DNA of 64,000 bases from Microcoleus sp. AS-A8 (GTDB taxonomy: Bacteria > Cyanobacteriota > Cyanobacteriia > Cyanobacteriales > Coleofasciculaceae): the NCBI GenBank assembly GCA_039962225.1, contig JAMPKV010000006.1, positions 310,001 to 374,000 on the forward strand, read 5' to 3'. The notes under the pieces were generated by a model that was not told where the DNA came from, ran no database searches, and saw only the letters and a program-made list of their open reading frames with translations. Position 1 is the stretch's first letter. The number at the start of each line of letters is the position of its first letter. Both the position numbers and the translations under genes were made by a program. Positions 43,451 to 52,580 of the stretch are shown here, piece after piece.

Positions 43451-45667
43451 TTAAGATCGGTTAGAAATTTTTTCCGTCTGAGCTGTCGTGACCTCTTTCG
43501 AGGTTGTGAAGTCCTCTTGGTAGTAGGACTTGGCATGGTGGAAGTAACTATCAGGTTCGTTTCCAACTCTTACACCATTAATGACTAGACCTAAAACTTT
43601 CTGTCCTGATTGCACCAAAAATTCTTTAGCAGCGGTAGCGCTGACTCGGTCAAGAATACCTGGTCGAGCTACCAATAAAACACCATCAGTCATTTTGCTC
43701 AAACTTAGGGCATCAGCCGCCAAGATCAGAGGAGGCGTATCAAGAATTACAAAATCATAGGTCTGAGAAAACTCCTCAACTAATGAGTTCATTCGCTTGG
43801 AGTCAAGCAGAGCCAACGGATTGGGAGGTATCACTCCCGATGGCAGGACATCTAACTTATCCATCACTTCTCTCACCGCGATGCCAAATTCAGACCGATT
43901 CACGATGACATTGCTCAATCCTACCGCATTAGCTAAGTGCCATATATGATGCTGCATCGGATGATGCAAATCCGCATCAATCAACAAGACCCGGTGACCC
44001 AATTGAGCCATAGCTACAGCCAAATTAGCAGAGACCGTAGACTTGCCCTCTTTGGAAACAGAACTGGTTACTACAACGACTTTCAGCTCTTTATCGGGAC
44101 TCAGAAATTTTAAGTTAGCCTGTAGCATCCGGTACGCTTGAGAACTTACCGCCTGAGGAGCATCTCTCACGGGAAGTGGCGGCACAAACTCGTCTTGTTT
44201 TCTGGTATGAAAGAACCCTTTTTTCTTTGAATTAGGAATCATTCCTAACCAGCTATACCCATATAACTCCCGTACATCTTTTGCTGTTTTGATCGATGGG
44301 TCTCTTAGGTCTAGAAGGAAAGCAACGACTACGTAAAACATGCTACCCCCCACAATTCCTGCGCCTAGGAGTAGCTTTTTTTTAGGACCAACAGGCTTGT
44401 CTGCCACGCTGGCATACGCCAGTACGCTGGCGTTACCTACATTTTGATTTTCCGCAATCCGTACTTCTTGGAGATTTTTTAAGAGAGCTTGATAGGACGA
44501 TTGAGCGGCATCCACTTGCCGCTGTAAATCCCGCTGACCCTGTTGCAATCGGGGTATGACATTAACCCGTTGTTTGTAGGCAGATCGAGCCTGATAGAGG
44601 TAAGTGACTTGATTCGCCAAATCTTGGCGTTGCACCTCGGCATTCACTAGGTCTGCGATCAGTTTTTGCTTTTGCTCCCCCATCTGCAAATTCGTGCCCG
44701 GAACTTGCTGTCCACTACCAAGAACCTGGCTTATCCGATCCTGTAGTAGTGCCTTTTTAGCGTCTAAATCGAGCTTCAGGTTAACGATGTTGGGGTTTTG
44801 GTCTCGGAATCGGGTTTGCTCAGCAGCGAGCTTGTTTTCTAGCTTGTGGACTTCTTGGAGCGCTTCCTGAACCCCAGGAGACTGAGTAAGGGAGTTCAGA
44901 GCCATAGCTTGCCGTGAATTGAGACCTGTCTTCCTCTGGAGTTCTTCGACCCGAGCCGTTACACCTTCAAGCTCAGTTCGAGTTTGGTCTACTTTCTTGT
45001 CTAGCTCCGCAATTACCTCCACAGCGGTGTTGGCTTCTTCTTCTAGTGCGACAACGTTGTTCTTTTCTCTAAAGATACGCAGATTCGCTTCTGCTTGACG
45101 CACAGTACCCTCACTGGCGGGTAGCTGCTGGGTGATAAATTGGCGAGCTGCAACGGCCTCTGCTCGATTACTAAGTATATTGTTCCGCTTATAGAGATCG
45201 ATGAGTGTGTTGACTATCTTTGCCGCTTCCTGTGGAGACTTGCTTTTAAAAGAAATCTCCAATATATCGGTTCCTTTGATGCCTTTTACTGTGAGTTGTT
45301 TTAGGAAGTCCTCAGGTTTTAGAGGCTTCCCCTCTTTGTCTTTTAGTTTTAAGGCATCTATGGTTTTTTGGATCAGGGGGATGGAACGAATTACCTCCGC
45401 TTCTGTATCCAGAGGCGTATTCATGAAATTTAAGGATTCCAACTGTCCTATTTTTGCTGATGCCTCTGTTACTAAGCCAGATGTTGGATTTGTCTTCTTA
45501 ATTACAAGCCTTCCTACCGCTGAATAGGTGGGCTTTTTCAAGAACGCCAAGCTGGTTGCGAGCACAACAATCACCACAAAGGCCGTCGTACCGGGTAGCC
45601 AATGTCGTCTTAAAATAAGCCAGTACTTTTGAAAATCTATATCTTCGACGTAATGTTTAGATTCCAT
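43451..45667 (-). CDS. Wzc-type polysaccharide copolymerase with tyrosine-kinase domain
   Basis: A 738-residue PCP-2a protein. The N-terminal Wzz part has YWLILRRHWLPGTTAFVVIVVLATSLAF as TM1 and a long coiled coil (about 190-400, including RQFITQQLP, LEEEANTAVEVIAELDKKVDQT). The second helix is near 430-450. The cytosolic BY-kinase domain has Walker A VTSSVSKEGKSTVSANLA (about 532-549), Walker A-prime VLLIDADLHHPM, and Walker B FVILDTPPLI (about 640). The short C-terminus carries tyrosines (SYFHHAKSYYQEDF) that could be autophosphorylated. It controls export and chain length together with the Wzy and Wzx proteins downstream. It is the first gene of the cluster. Confidence 0.93.
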   Translation of the reverse strand: MESKHYVEDIDFQKYWLILRRHWLPGTTAFVVIVVLATSLAFLKKPTYSAVGRLVIKKTNPTSGLVTEASAKIGQLESLNFMNTPLDTEAEVIRSIPLIQKTIDALKLKDKEGKPLKPEDFLKQLTVKGIKGTDILEISFKSKSPQEAAKIVNTLIDLYKRNNILSNRAEAVAARQFITQQLPASEGTVRQAEANLRIFREKNNVVALEEEANTAVEVIAELDKKVDQTRTELEGVTARVEELQRKTGLNSRQAMALNSLTQSPGVQEALQEVHKLENKLAAEQTRFRDQNPNIVNLKLDLDAKKALLQDRISQVLGSGQQVPGTNLQMGEQKQKLIADLVNAEVQRQDLANQVTYLYQARSAYKQRVNVIPRLQQGQRDLQRQVDAAQSSYQALLKNLQEVRIAENQNVGNASVLAYASVADKPVGPKKKLLLGAGIVGGSMFYVVVAFLLDLRDPSIKTAKDVRELYGYSWLGMIPNSKKKGFFHTRKQDEFVPPLPVRDAPQAVSSQAYRMLQANLKFLSPDKELKVVVVTSSVSKEGKSTVSANLAVAMAQLGHRVLLIDADLHHPMQHHIWHLANAVGLSNVIVNRSEFGIAVREVMDKLDVLPSGVIPPNPLALLDSKRMNSLVEEFSQTYDFVILDTPPLILAADALSLSKMTDGVLLVARPGILDRVSATAAKEFLVQSGQKVLGLVINGVRVGNEPDSYFHHAKSYYQEDFTTSKEVTTAQTEKISNRS

Positions 45668-45736
45668 AAAAAACTCCTGTAATAGGGTAGTAAGGATTCA
45701 GGTACCGAGTTGAGGTAAGGGGGAGAGTAGAGACTT

Positions 45737-46363
45737 CTACCCTGCCTTAGCCATCGAGACTTCCTGGAAAAACGACCGCACCCCCCTTCCCTGTAGTCGA
45801 CTGGTCTGTACTACACTCAGCAAGTCTGCTGTTTGAGCAAATTGATTCATTGAGCGCGATCCCCTGTGCGCCTGCTGCTTACTCACGGCTAGACACAATG
45901 AGACACAATGCGCTAAACGGCACGCCTCAGGCTCTGCCACGTTATTGATCGAAGGAATTTGCGGATATTCAAAGAAATACCACCACTGCTGGATTTTGTC
46001 GTGCCGGGAACGCAGTAATCTGCCTGCTTCATATCCCGCTTGCACTGTCCACCTCTGTAGGTTAGGCTTGAGACGAAAATTCAACCCGTTTGTCCACACT
46101 CGGTAAGCTGCTTCATTTTCACTTAAGCGCCGCTGACGATGCTGGGCAAAAGCTTTATCAATCAAGTCCCAGAACACTTGTCCACGCTCAGAATTGTTGC
46201 CGTGGCCCAAGTTAACTTCTTGCTTAATGTGACGCCAAAGATGCAGCAGACATTTCTGTTGAGCCTTGACTGCGTAGCCTTTGTCGGCTCTGTACTCATC
46301 ATTGCTGACAAGACCGTCAAACTTAGACCGTAACTGAAGACACTTCATAGTAGATGCTGACAA
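45737..46363 (-). pseudogene. IS66-family transposase remnant (C-terminal part)
   Basis: About 208 codons match the C-terminal half of IS66 transposases: FDGLVSNDEYRADKGYAVKAQQKCLLHLWRHIKQ, GHGNN, FWDLIDKAFAQHRQ, AGYEAGRLLRSRHDKIQQWWYFFEYPQIPSINNVAE, GSRSMNQFAQTADLLSVVQTSRLQGR. The first half, with the zinc finger and first catalytic residues, is missing. The segment where NNxAERxLR should appear is garbled (CRLAHCVSLCLAVS) because ten bases, AGACACAATG, are duplicated in tandem at about 45892-45911. No accompanying IS66 small ORFs or ends are seen. It is not functional. Confidence 0.85.
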
Positions 46364-46658
46364 GCCGCTGTTACAACAAACGTATGAGGCTGATAAATCT
46401 CCTTAGAAGTACTTTTTTATGGTTAAGCTTGCACAAGTAAATATAAATCTACCTGCATCTAACCATTTATAGAAGTTACACAATAAGGATGAAGCATGCA
46501 TAAGTAAATCAAAATCACCTGAATTTTACGGAAGCTCCATCAATTTTTCTACCTTTTTCATAAAAACTTCACACGGGGAATATATTTTTATGGGTCAAAT
46601 TATATATCATCTATCTAAAGGAATAAAAGTAAGAACGTATTTATTCTGACTCAACCGT

Positions 46659-48161
46659 CTACTTCCGTCCTTGGCACAAAGGGGCAGTAGAAGAGGCAAC
46701 GGGTAGTAGTACTTTGAACGTAGAACCTGCCCCCACCCGACTTGTAACAGAAATCGAACCCTGGGAGCGTAGTAATAAATGCTGAACAATGGTTAAACCC
46801 AAACCCGCGCCTGGATTTTCGCTAATTGTTGAGCGTCCTCGATAAAAAATGTCGAAAATTCTGGGTATTTCATGGGCGGCAATCCCAATACCCGTGTCGT
46901 CAAATGCCACTTGGACATAGTCGCCCTCTAGCGTTGAATGCACCTTAACCTGACCACCAGGCGGAGTAAACTTTAAACTGTTATGCAGCAAATTGATCAG
47001 GATTTGTCGCAGCCACCTGTCTACACAGGAGACAGCAGGAAGACCCGGAGGCATGGTGTAGCCTAGTTGGATGCCTTTGTCGCGAGCGATGGGTTGATAG
47101 GTGCTAACTACGCCAGGAATGATATCTGCCAATTGTACGGACGGCATCACAATCGGTTGGGATTCGCTGTCGAGCTGGATTAACTCTAGCCAGCCAGTCA
47201 TCAGAGAATTTTGATGATCGCACTCTGTATTGAGAAGCTGCATGTAGCGTTGACGCTGAACTGGTTTGAGTTGCGCCGAATCCAGAAGCTTCAGCGCCGT
47301 TTTCATATTCGTTAACGGCGTCCGTAGTTCTTGAATCACTCGTTGGAGAAGCTCATCTTTGTTACTTAAGCAATCATCTGGTGGCGCTGGCGTCGGTGTG
47401 GCGCTCTCGGCTAATGGTGTGAACTCCACTGACTCTAACGAGACAACGGAGTCGCACGGGCTTAAAGGGCTAGGGGTAGGGGGGTGAAGACGTTCTTCCA
47501 TACGCTGTATTTGCTTGACCAACAGTCGGCTCAGTAGAGTCTTCTCTTCTGAGAGCGAACATTGGGGCAATCGAGTTTTCCAGAACTCTAGTACCTCTTC
47601 AGAAATAGAATCATCCACCGCGATCGCTTCTTTGATCCCCTCGAAGGTTCGCTGAATGACTTGGCATTCCAGGGTAAAAATCGTTGACACTGGTTGAGCT
47701 TGAGGCAATGCCGTGGGTCTAGAGGATTCCGATGGCTCAATCTGCTGAGCTACCATCAAACAACTAAACGGCTCAGAGAGAATCAACAAGAAGTATTCTC
47801 GTTCTAGCTGGCTACCCCCTGTTAGTTGAATCGGGAAAAATTGACTCTCTTGATTGACATTAGCAAGCTGGACAACCCCATCCTTAGCCTCTAATAAATC
47901 GTCATCTAGGCCGTTGCACAGATAAATTTTGTGTGAAATAAAAGCTTGTTGTTGGTACCGCTTGAGTTCTGTCAACCAGCCCGATCTTGATGGTAATTTG
48001 ACCCAAAGTGTTGCCGGTATTTTTCCTTCAATCAAGACATCTATTAAGGCCGCTACCAGCGAGTTGAGCGTATCACAACTGACTCTAAAAGACTGAGAAA
48101 TTCCCAGTGCTTCTAGAGCCAATTGATAGAGAGACAAACCTTGAGACGAGGGTAGGGTCAT
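46659..48161 (-). CDS. Histidine kinase with DICT-like sensor domain
   Basis: A 500-residue soluble kinase. The N-terminal region (1-150, with SPLYQLALEALGISQSFRVS-like start and REYFLLILSEPFSCLMVAQQ) resembles the DICT sensor domain found in cyanobacterial signalling proteins. HisKA follows (about 258-325). Its H-box is unusual: VIQELRTPLTNMKTALKLLDSAQ has a glutamine-glutamate-leucine in the usual HELRTP position, so the phospho-accepting histidine appears replaced (IQELRTP rather than SHELRTP). The ATPase domain is intact: LLHNSLKFTPPGG, DDTGIGI and GAGLGLTIVQHLLL. If so, it may not autophosphorylate on this site. The role is unknown. It lies after the IS remnant and before murE on the same strand. 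Confidence 0.82.
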   Translation of the reverse strand: MTLPSSQGLSLYQLALEALGISQSFRVSCDTLNSLVAALIDVLIEGKIPATLWVKLPSRSGWLTELKRYQQQAFISHKIYLCNGLDDDLLEAKDGVVQLANVNQESQFFPIQLTGGSQLEREYFLLILSEPFSCLMVAQQIEPSESSRPTALPQAQPVSTIFTLECQVIQRTFEGIKEAIAVDDSISEEVLEFWKTRLPQCSLSEEKTLLSRLLVKQIQRMEERLHPPTPSPLSPCDSVVSLESVEFTPLAESATPTPAPPDDCLSNKDELLQRVIQELRTPLTNMKTALKLLDSAQLKPVQRQRYMQLLNTECDHQNSLMTGWLELIQLDSESQPIVMPSVQLADIIPGVVSTYQPIARDKGIQLGYTMPPGLPAVSCVDRWLRQILINLLHNSLKFTPPGGQVKVHSTLEGDYVQVAFDDTGIGIAAHEIPRIFDIFYRGRSTISENPGAGLGLTIVQHLLLRSQGSISVTSRVGAGSTFKVLLPVASSTAPLCQGRK

Positions 48162-48253
48162 TGCTGTTAGTTACCAGTCATTCGCCATCAGTCATCATCG
48201 CTTGTCCCATGAGGATTTTTAAACTCAAACCTCACAAGTCATTCGCTTTTGGA

Positions 48254-49756
48254 CTAGGCTAATCGCTCAGCAAGGGCCTCTCTTGCTTGTTCTCGGTCAT
48301 CAAAGTGAATTTTTTCAGTGCCGAGAATTTGATAATCTTCGTGACCTTTACCCGCAATTAAAACGCCGTCTCCCGGCTGAGCTTGCAAGATGGCAGTCCG
48401 AATGGCTGTGGCGCGATCGCCTTGTACAATTGGCTCTACGGATGACGGAATCCCTTCGAGAATGTCTTGTAAAATTCGCTCTGGGTCTTCCGTGCGGGGA
48501 TTATCAGAGGTCACGACCGCCACATCAGCGAGTTCGGCAGCAATTTTACCCATTTTGGGACGCTTCGTGCGATCGCGATCGCCCCCACACCCAAACACAC
48601 AGATCATCTTGCCCTGAATAAAGGGTCGCGATGCCTTGAGCAAATTCTCCAAACTATCGGGCGTATGAGCATAATCTACAATCACACTCACGTCCTGTTC
48701 CGGCTTGATTTGCACCCGCTCCATGCGTCCAGGGACTCCCACAAACTGCGGGAGTGCCTCCACCACCGTCTCTAACTCCAAACCCACATGTAAAACAGCT
48801 CCTACCGCCGCCAGCCAATTGGATAAATTGTACTGACCCACCAAGGGCGAACGGAAAGGAGCCTCACCCGCAGGCGTATGCAGTATCCCACTCACCCCAG
48901 TCGATTCATACTTCAGGTCACTCGTCCACAAATCAGCCGAGGGGTCATGCACACTGTAAGACCAGACCTGTTCTGGCTTCAACTGTTCTACCAATCGTTT
49001 GCCATAGGGGTCATCGATATTAATAATCGCCCTTCCTTTCAGATAATTGGCATTAAACAGAAGCGCTTTGGCCGCGAAGTAATCTTCCATATCGCGGTGG
49101 AAGTCCAAATGGTCTTGGGTCAGATTGGTAAATACCCCGACCTCAAACGAGCAACCGAGTACTCGACCTTGCGCCAAGGCATGGGAACTAACTTCCATTA
49201 CACCCAACTGGCACCCTGCCTCCAAGGCTGACTTGAGCTGTTGTTGCAGTTCCACCGCAAACGGCGTTGTATGAATCGCTGTCTGTTGGAAACCAGGCCA
49301 ACGGGTATAAAGGGTACCTAGAAGCGCTGTAGGGCGCTGAGCATGAGTGAGGAGAAATTCAATGAGATGGGTGGTTGTTGTTTTGCCGTTGGTACCCGTC
49401 ACACCAATGAGCTTGAGTTGCTGTCCTGGGTATCCATAGAAGGCGGCAGCGGCTTCGGCACAAGCGGTGGTCATATCTGTCGCAGAAATCACACAAGCGC
49501 TTGCCCCTAAATCTTCTGGGGAAGGGCTTTTTTCAGCAGCTTGGGTTGAAATTAGGGCAGCGATCGCACCGGAGGCGATCGCACTTTGCCAAAACTCTCC
49601 TCCATCGACCCGCGTTCCGGGCATCCCAATAAATAAATCCCCGGCCTTACAGGCATGGGAATTGGTCGAGAGTCCTTTCACCTCAGCCTCCAGTGCTGGG
49701 TGGTCCGGCATTTGCACAATGTTAGGAATCGTAGCTAATAGCTGGCGTAATTTCAT
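48254..49756 (-). CDS. murE: UDP-N-acetylmuramoyl-tripeptide synthetase MurE (meso-DAP-adding)
   Basis: A 500-residue Mur ligase. It adds meso-diaminopimelate to UDP-MurNAc-L-Ala-D-Glu in the cytosol. The N-terminal UDP-binding domain contains GLSTNSHACKAGDLFIGMPG. The ATP P-loop is GVTGTNGKTTTTH (118-130). The Mg-side segments are TNLTQDHLDFHRD and the lysine-containing region AAKALLFN. DNPRTEDP (about 417) is the signature for DAP rather than lysine. AGKGHEDYQ is at the C-terminus. Length is normal. The glutaredoxin-like gene lies upstream on the same strand with a 109-base gap. Confidence 0.96.
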   Translation of the reverse strand: MKLRQLLATIPNIVQMPDHPALEAEVKGLSTNSHACKAGDLFIGMPGTRVDGGEFWQSAIASGAIAALISTQAAEKSPSPEDLGASACVISATDMTTACAEAAAAFYGYPGQQLKLIGVTGTNGKTTTTHLIEFLLTHAQRPTALLGTLYTRWPGFQQTAIHTTPFAVELQQQLKSALEAGCQLGVMEVSSHALAQGRVLGCSFEVGVFTNLTQDHLDFHRDMEDYFAAKALLFNANYLKGRAIINIDDPYGKRLVEQLKPEQVWSYSVHDPSADLWTSDLKYESTGVSGILHTPAGEAPFRSPLVGQYNLSNWLAAVGAVLHVGLELETVVEALPQFVGVPGRMERVQIKPEQDVSVIVDYAHTPDSLENLLKASRPFIQGKMICVFGCGGDRDRTKRPKMGKIAAELADVAVVTSDNPRTEDPERILQDILEGIPSSVEPIVQGDRATAIRTAILQAQPGDGVLIAGKGHEDYQILGTEKIHFDDREQAREALAERLA

Positions 49757-49865
49757 CTCAATTGTTGCTCCTCACAAAGAACGGGAATGGGGCATGGGGA
49801 ATCACTCCCCCTGGATCAAGCTTGTGCAGTTTTCTCGTGTTCCCCCTCTCTCCGTGTTTCTGCGC

Positions 49866-50138
49866 TTATTTTGCCTCATCTACCAATAAATAGTTCTGTA
49901 ACATTCGTTCCAACTGCTGCACGGTGAGGCGAGGAGAAGGACGAGGCAAGGGTTCTTCCTGACCTGCATAGCCTCGGCACAAAACCGGCACTTCATACTG
50001 ATAAGCTTGGAACCAATCCTCACGCGTCGTAATATCTCGCACATCTAGAGCAAAGTTTAAGCCCTGAATCTGTTCGAGCTTTTCTTGTAGTCCTTCACAC
50101 AGGTGGCAACCGGGCTTGCTATATAGGATTAATTGCAT
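49866..50138 (-). CDS. Glutaredoxin/thioredoxin-fold small protein
   Basis: A 90-residue protein of the glutaredoxin-like DUF836 type. The redox motif is KPGCHLCEG (Cys11, Cys14), followed by LQEKLEQI, LDVRDITTREDWFQAYQYEVPVL, where the cis-proline is in YEVPVL. The fold is complete and the protein is probably a cytosolic thiol-disulphide oxidoreductase or chaperone. The ATG at 50138 is chosen because GGAG lies six bases upstream; an open TTG at 50150 overlaps that site. It is upstream of murE on the same strand. Confidence 0.85.
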   Translation of the reverse strand: MQLILYSKPGCHLCEGLQEKLEQIQGLNFALDVRDITTREDWFQAYQYEVPVLCRGYAGQEEPLPRPSPRLTVQQLERMLQNYLLVDEAK

Positions 50139-50418
50139 AATTGTCTCCAAAATTATTTTGTTAAACGAAGAGTTTGCTCGTTCCGACCAGAAGCAGCCTC
50201 TACTTTTTGCTCAATCCGCCAGTTTCTTCTGCTTGCCTTTGTTGCGCCCAGAATTCCATCGATTTAACCAAAAATTGAACGTGTATTCGGTAATATACAG
50301 CTTTATTGGTAAGACTTTTCGCCAATTGATGTACGGTTTTCTGGTGGGTTCATCTCGATGGAGTTAGTTAGGATGAACTGGATTGAACAGTCTGCAAAAA
50401 TTAGACGCGAAAGCTATT

Positions 50419-51150
50419 ATGACTCAATCGACACCCGCATCAGTTCAATCTCCCAATTTTGATTTAGAGGAACTCAATCAGCGCTTCGAGACGGCTGATC
50501 CGAAAGACATTTTGGCTTGGTGTGTTGAGAATATCCCCACAGGTCTAGTGCAGACCAGTGCCTTTAATGTTGATGATTTAGTGATTACCGATATTCTCTA
50601 TCGTGAGCTTAAACCAGTAATATGGGTTCCGGTGGTGTTTCTTGACACGCTACATCATTTCCCTGAAACCTTAGAGCTAGTTGCCAAAGCCAAAGAGATT
50701 TACAATCTAGACCTAAAAACGTATCGGATTCTTGATATTGATAGCCGTGCAGCCTTTGCAGCGCGTTACGGTGACGCACTCTGGGATGAAGATATTCAAC
50801 AATTCCATCATCTGACCAAGATTGAACCGCTACAACGAAGTCTGGCAGAACTCAATACAGTCGCTTGGATTACGGGGCGTCGGCGTGACCAAGCCATGAC
50901 GCGTGTGGATATGCCCATCTTTGAAATGGATGGACAGGGGCGCATCAAGGTTAATCCTATCGCCGGTTGGACACGCAAAGAAAGCTGGAAATATGTCAGT
51001 GAACATGGGGTCATTTACAATCCACTGCACGACCAAGGCTATGCCAGCATTGGCGATGAACCCATCACGACGCCGGTAGCAGAAGGTGAAGATGAACGTG
51101 CGGGTCGTTGGCGGGGTACGGGCAAAACCGAGTGTGGCATTCATATCTAG
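50419..51150 (+). CDS. cysH: Phosphoadenylyl-sulphate reductase
   Basis: A 243-residue PAPS reductase. It reduces activated sulphate to sulphite with thioredoxin. The family signatures are SAFNVDDLVITDIL, VVFLDTLHHFPETLELV, KIEPLQRSL, WITGRRRDQAMTR and the C-terminal active-site KTECGIHI with Cys239. The two extra cysteine pairs that bind a 4Fe-4S cluster in APS reductases are missing, so PAPS is the expected substrate. The ATG at 50419 starts MTQSTP; an open TTG at 50383 is weaker. The gene stands alone, divergent from the glutaredoxin-like gene. Confidence 0.95.
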   Translation: MTQSTPASVQSPNFDLEELNQRFETADPKDILAWCVENIPTGLVQTSAFNVDDLVITDILYRELKPVIWVPVVFLDTLHHFPETLELVAKAKEIYNLDLKTYRILDIDSRAAFAARYGDALWDEDIQQFHHLTKIEPLQRSLAELNTVAWITGRRRDQAMTRVDMPIFEMDGQGRIKVNPIAGWTRKESWKYVSEHGVIYNPLHDQGYASIGDEPITTPVAEGEDERAGRWRGTGKTECGIHI

Positions 51151-51270
51151 ACCACAAAGCGAGAGTGGCAGACCCTTAGCGTTTGGGGGAAAATTTCTGA
51201 CTGAATCTCAGCCGAGGTTTTTGCGCGACGCCTCGTCTTGCCTCTTCCAAGTCTTGTTTTGCCAGGAGTA

Positions 51271-51343
51271 CGCCCTCGGTAGGATTCGAACCTACGACCA
51301 AGGGATTAGAAATCCCTTGCTCTATCCCCTGAGCTACGAGAGC
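51271..51343 (-). tRNA. tRNA-Arg(UCU)
   Basis: The reverse complement is a 73-nt tRNA. Acceptor GCTCTCG pairs with CGAGGGC with one G-U-like pair, the D-arm is GCTC...GAGC, anticodon stem AGGGA/TCCCT encloses TTTCTAA (anticodon UCU, reads AGA), and the T-arm is GTAGGTTCGAATCCTAC. No intron and no encoded CCA. It lies downstream of cysH, on the opposite strand. Confidence 0.95.
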
Positions 51344-51792
51344 ATAAATGTATCATACAGAATTCCAACACCAAACATAGCGCTTGGCTAGTTGGTTAGA
51401 ATAGGTTTCACCCTCGCCAGAAGGTCAGTGTGAAATAGGATAACAATTCCATGCTAAAAACAGATGATAGTCTTTTTGAGCAAGTCAGTTGGATAATATT
51501 AAGTATTGTATTGGTGCGACACTCATGATGGCAAGTCAAGATTCTCAACACTTCATGGGTAATCGCGGCAAGCGGCTTGACGAGCAAGGTACACTATAAA
51601 CCATCATCCTCAGGTGCTTGTATAGGTAGCGGTATGACTCCAAGGGATAAGCCCCCGGCAGAGGCGCTTGCGTGTCTATCGCAGCTCAGTTAAACCCTCA
51701 CTACAAGCGCACTGGAGAGAGATGGTTGCTTGGGTATTACAGCGCGTCCCCCCAGCACCCGCCGGCCCGGTCAAGAGTCATTTACCAATGTC
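51344..51792. other. Intergenic region, nothing recognised
   Basis: About 450 bases between tRNA-Arg and the Npun_F0813-like gene. Several open starts reach back to 51730, but the conserved part begins at 51793. I saw no repeats, RNA genes or clear promoter. Confidence 0.4.
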
Positions 51793-52452
51793 ATGTTTAT
51801 TCTGAAAAAGCAGGATGTTGAAATCTCTACCATTCAGCACCCGAAGCGGGACCAACAAATCCCAATTCTCAATTATCAGGGGCAATCTTTTCGTTTGATT
51901 AGCGTATTTAGTGCCAATCAAGCAGAAGAGGCAAAAGCCTTCTGGCGAGACCTGACGGATAATCGGGGCAAAGTCTGCGTCTTATTAGAGGAGCCTGAGC
52001 GCTACAGCGTTTGGGGAAAAATCCGCCTTGAGCAACTCGGAACTGAAAGTAGTCCTGACGCCAAAATTGTCCCCTTTACCCAAGCCTGCCTTTTACTGCT
52101 ACAAACCGTTTATATGGATATTGAAGACCTTCTGGGCGGTCGGCAAGCGGGATTGTTTCAGAAAGATATCACCCAAGTCTTTCAGCAGTGGCACTTTCCG
52201 AAAGCTGACTCACCGGCGGCTGTGAAACACTTGCTCAGCATAGACCCACTCACCGCCTTACAGGTACCACCTTGGGAAGAACACCATCTTATTACTCTAT
52301 TACAGGAACTCTATCGCCTTGGAAAGGAATATTTTGGGAATACCAACTTTGCCGAAGGAGTGAGAGATATATTGCAAGATATGTCAGCGACTGAACTGGC
52401 GCAGTTTCTAGAGTGGCTTCAATCTTCTCCACTGGGTAAGCTATGGCGATAA
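51793..52452 (+). CDS. Npun_F0813-family conserved cyanobacterial protein
   Basis: A 219-residue soluble protein that I recognise as the Npun_F0813-type family, present across cyanobacteria and without known function. It begins MFILKKQDVEISTIQHPKRDQQIPILNYQGQSFRLISVF, then VLLEEPERYSVWGKIRLEQL. The middle is EDLLGGRQAGLFQKDI, and the C-terminus is helical with LAQFLEWLQSSPLGKLWR. No catalytic motif is seen. The start at 51793 matches the family; the 21 extra residues from an upstream start at 51730 are not conserved-looking. Confidence 0.85.
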   Translation: MFILKKQDVEISTIQHPKRDQQIPILNYQGQSFRLISVFSANQAEEAKAFWRDLTDNRGKVCVLLEEPERYSVWGKIRLEQLGTESSPDAKIVPFTQACLLLLQTVYMDIEDLLGGRQAGLFQKDITQVFQQWHFPKADSPAAVKHLLSIDPLTALQVPPWEEHHLITLLQELYRLGKEYFGNTNFAEGVRDILQDMSATELAQFLEWLQSSPLGKLWR

Positions 52453-52580
52453 GCTAGAAAGAAGGTTAAATCAATATGCCATGCTTGGGCTATCCAAAGG
52501 CAAAACCGCTGCGCCAGTTCGTCAGTTTACAACATTAGCTTTTGGGGATTTCCCTTGTAAGTGATAAGGGTGAAAGTCTT

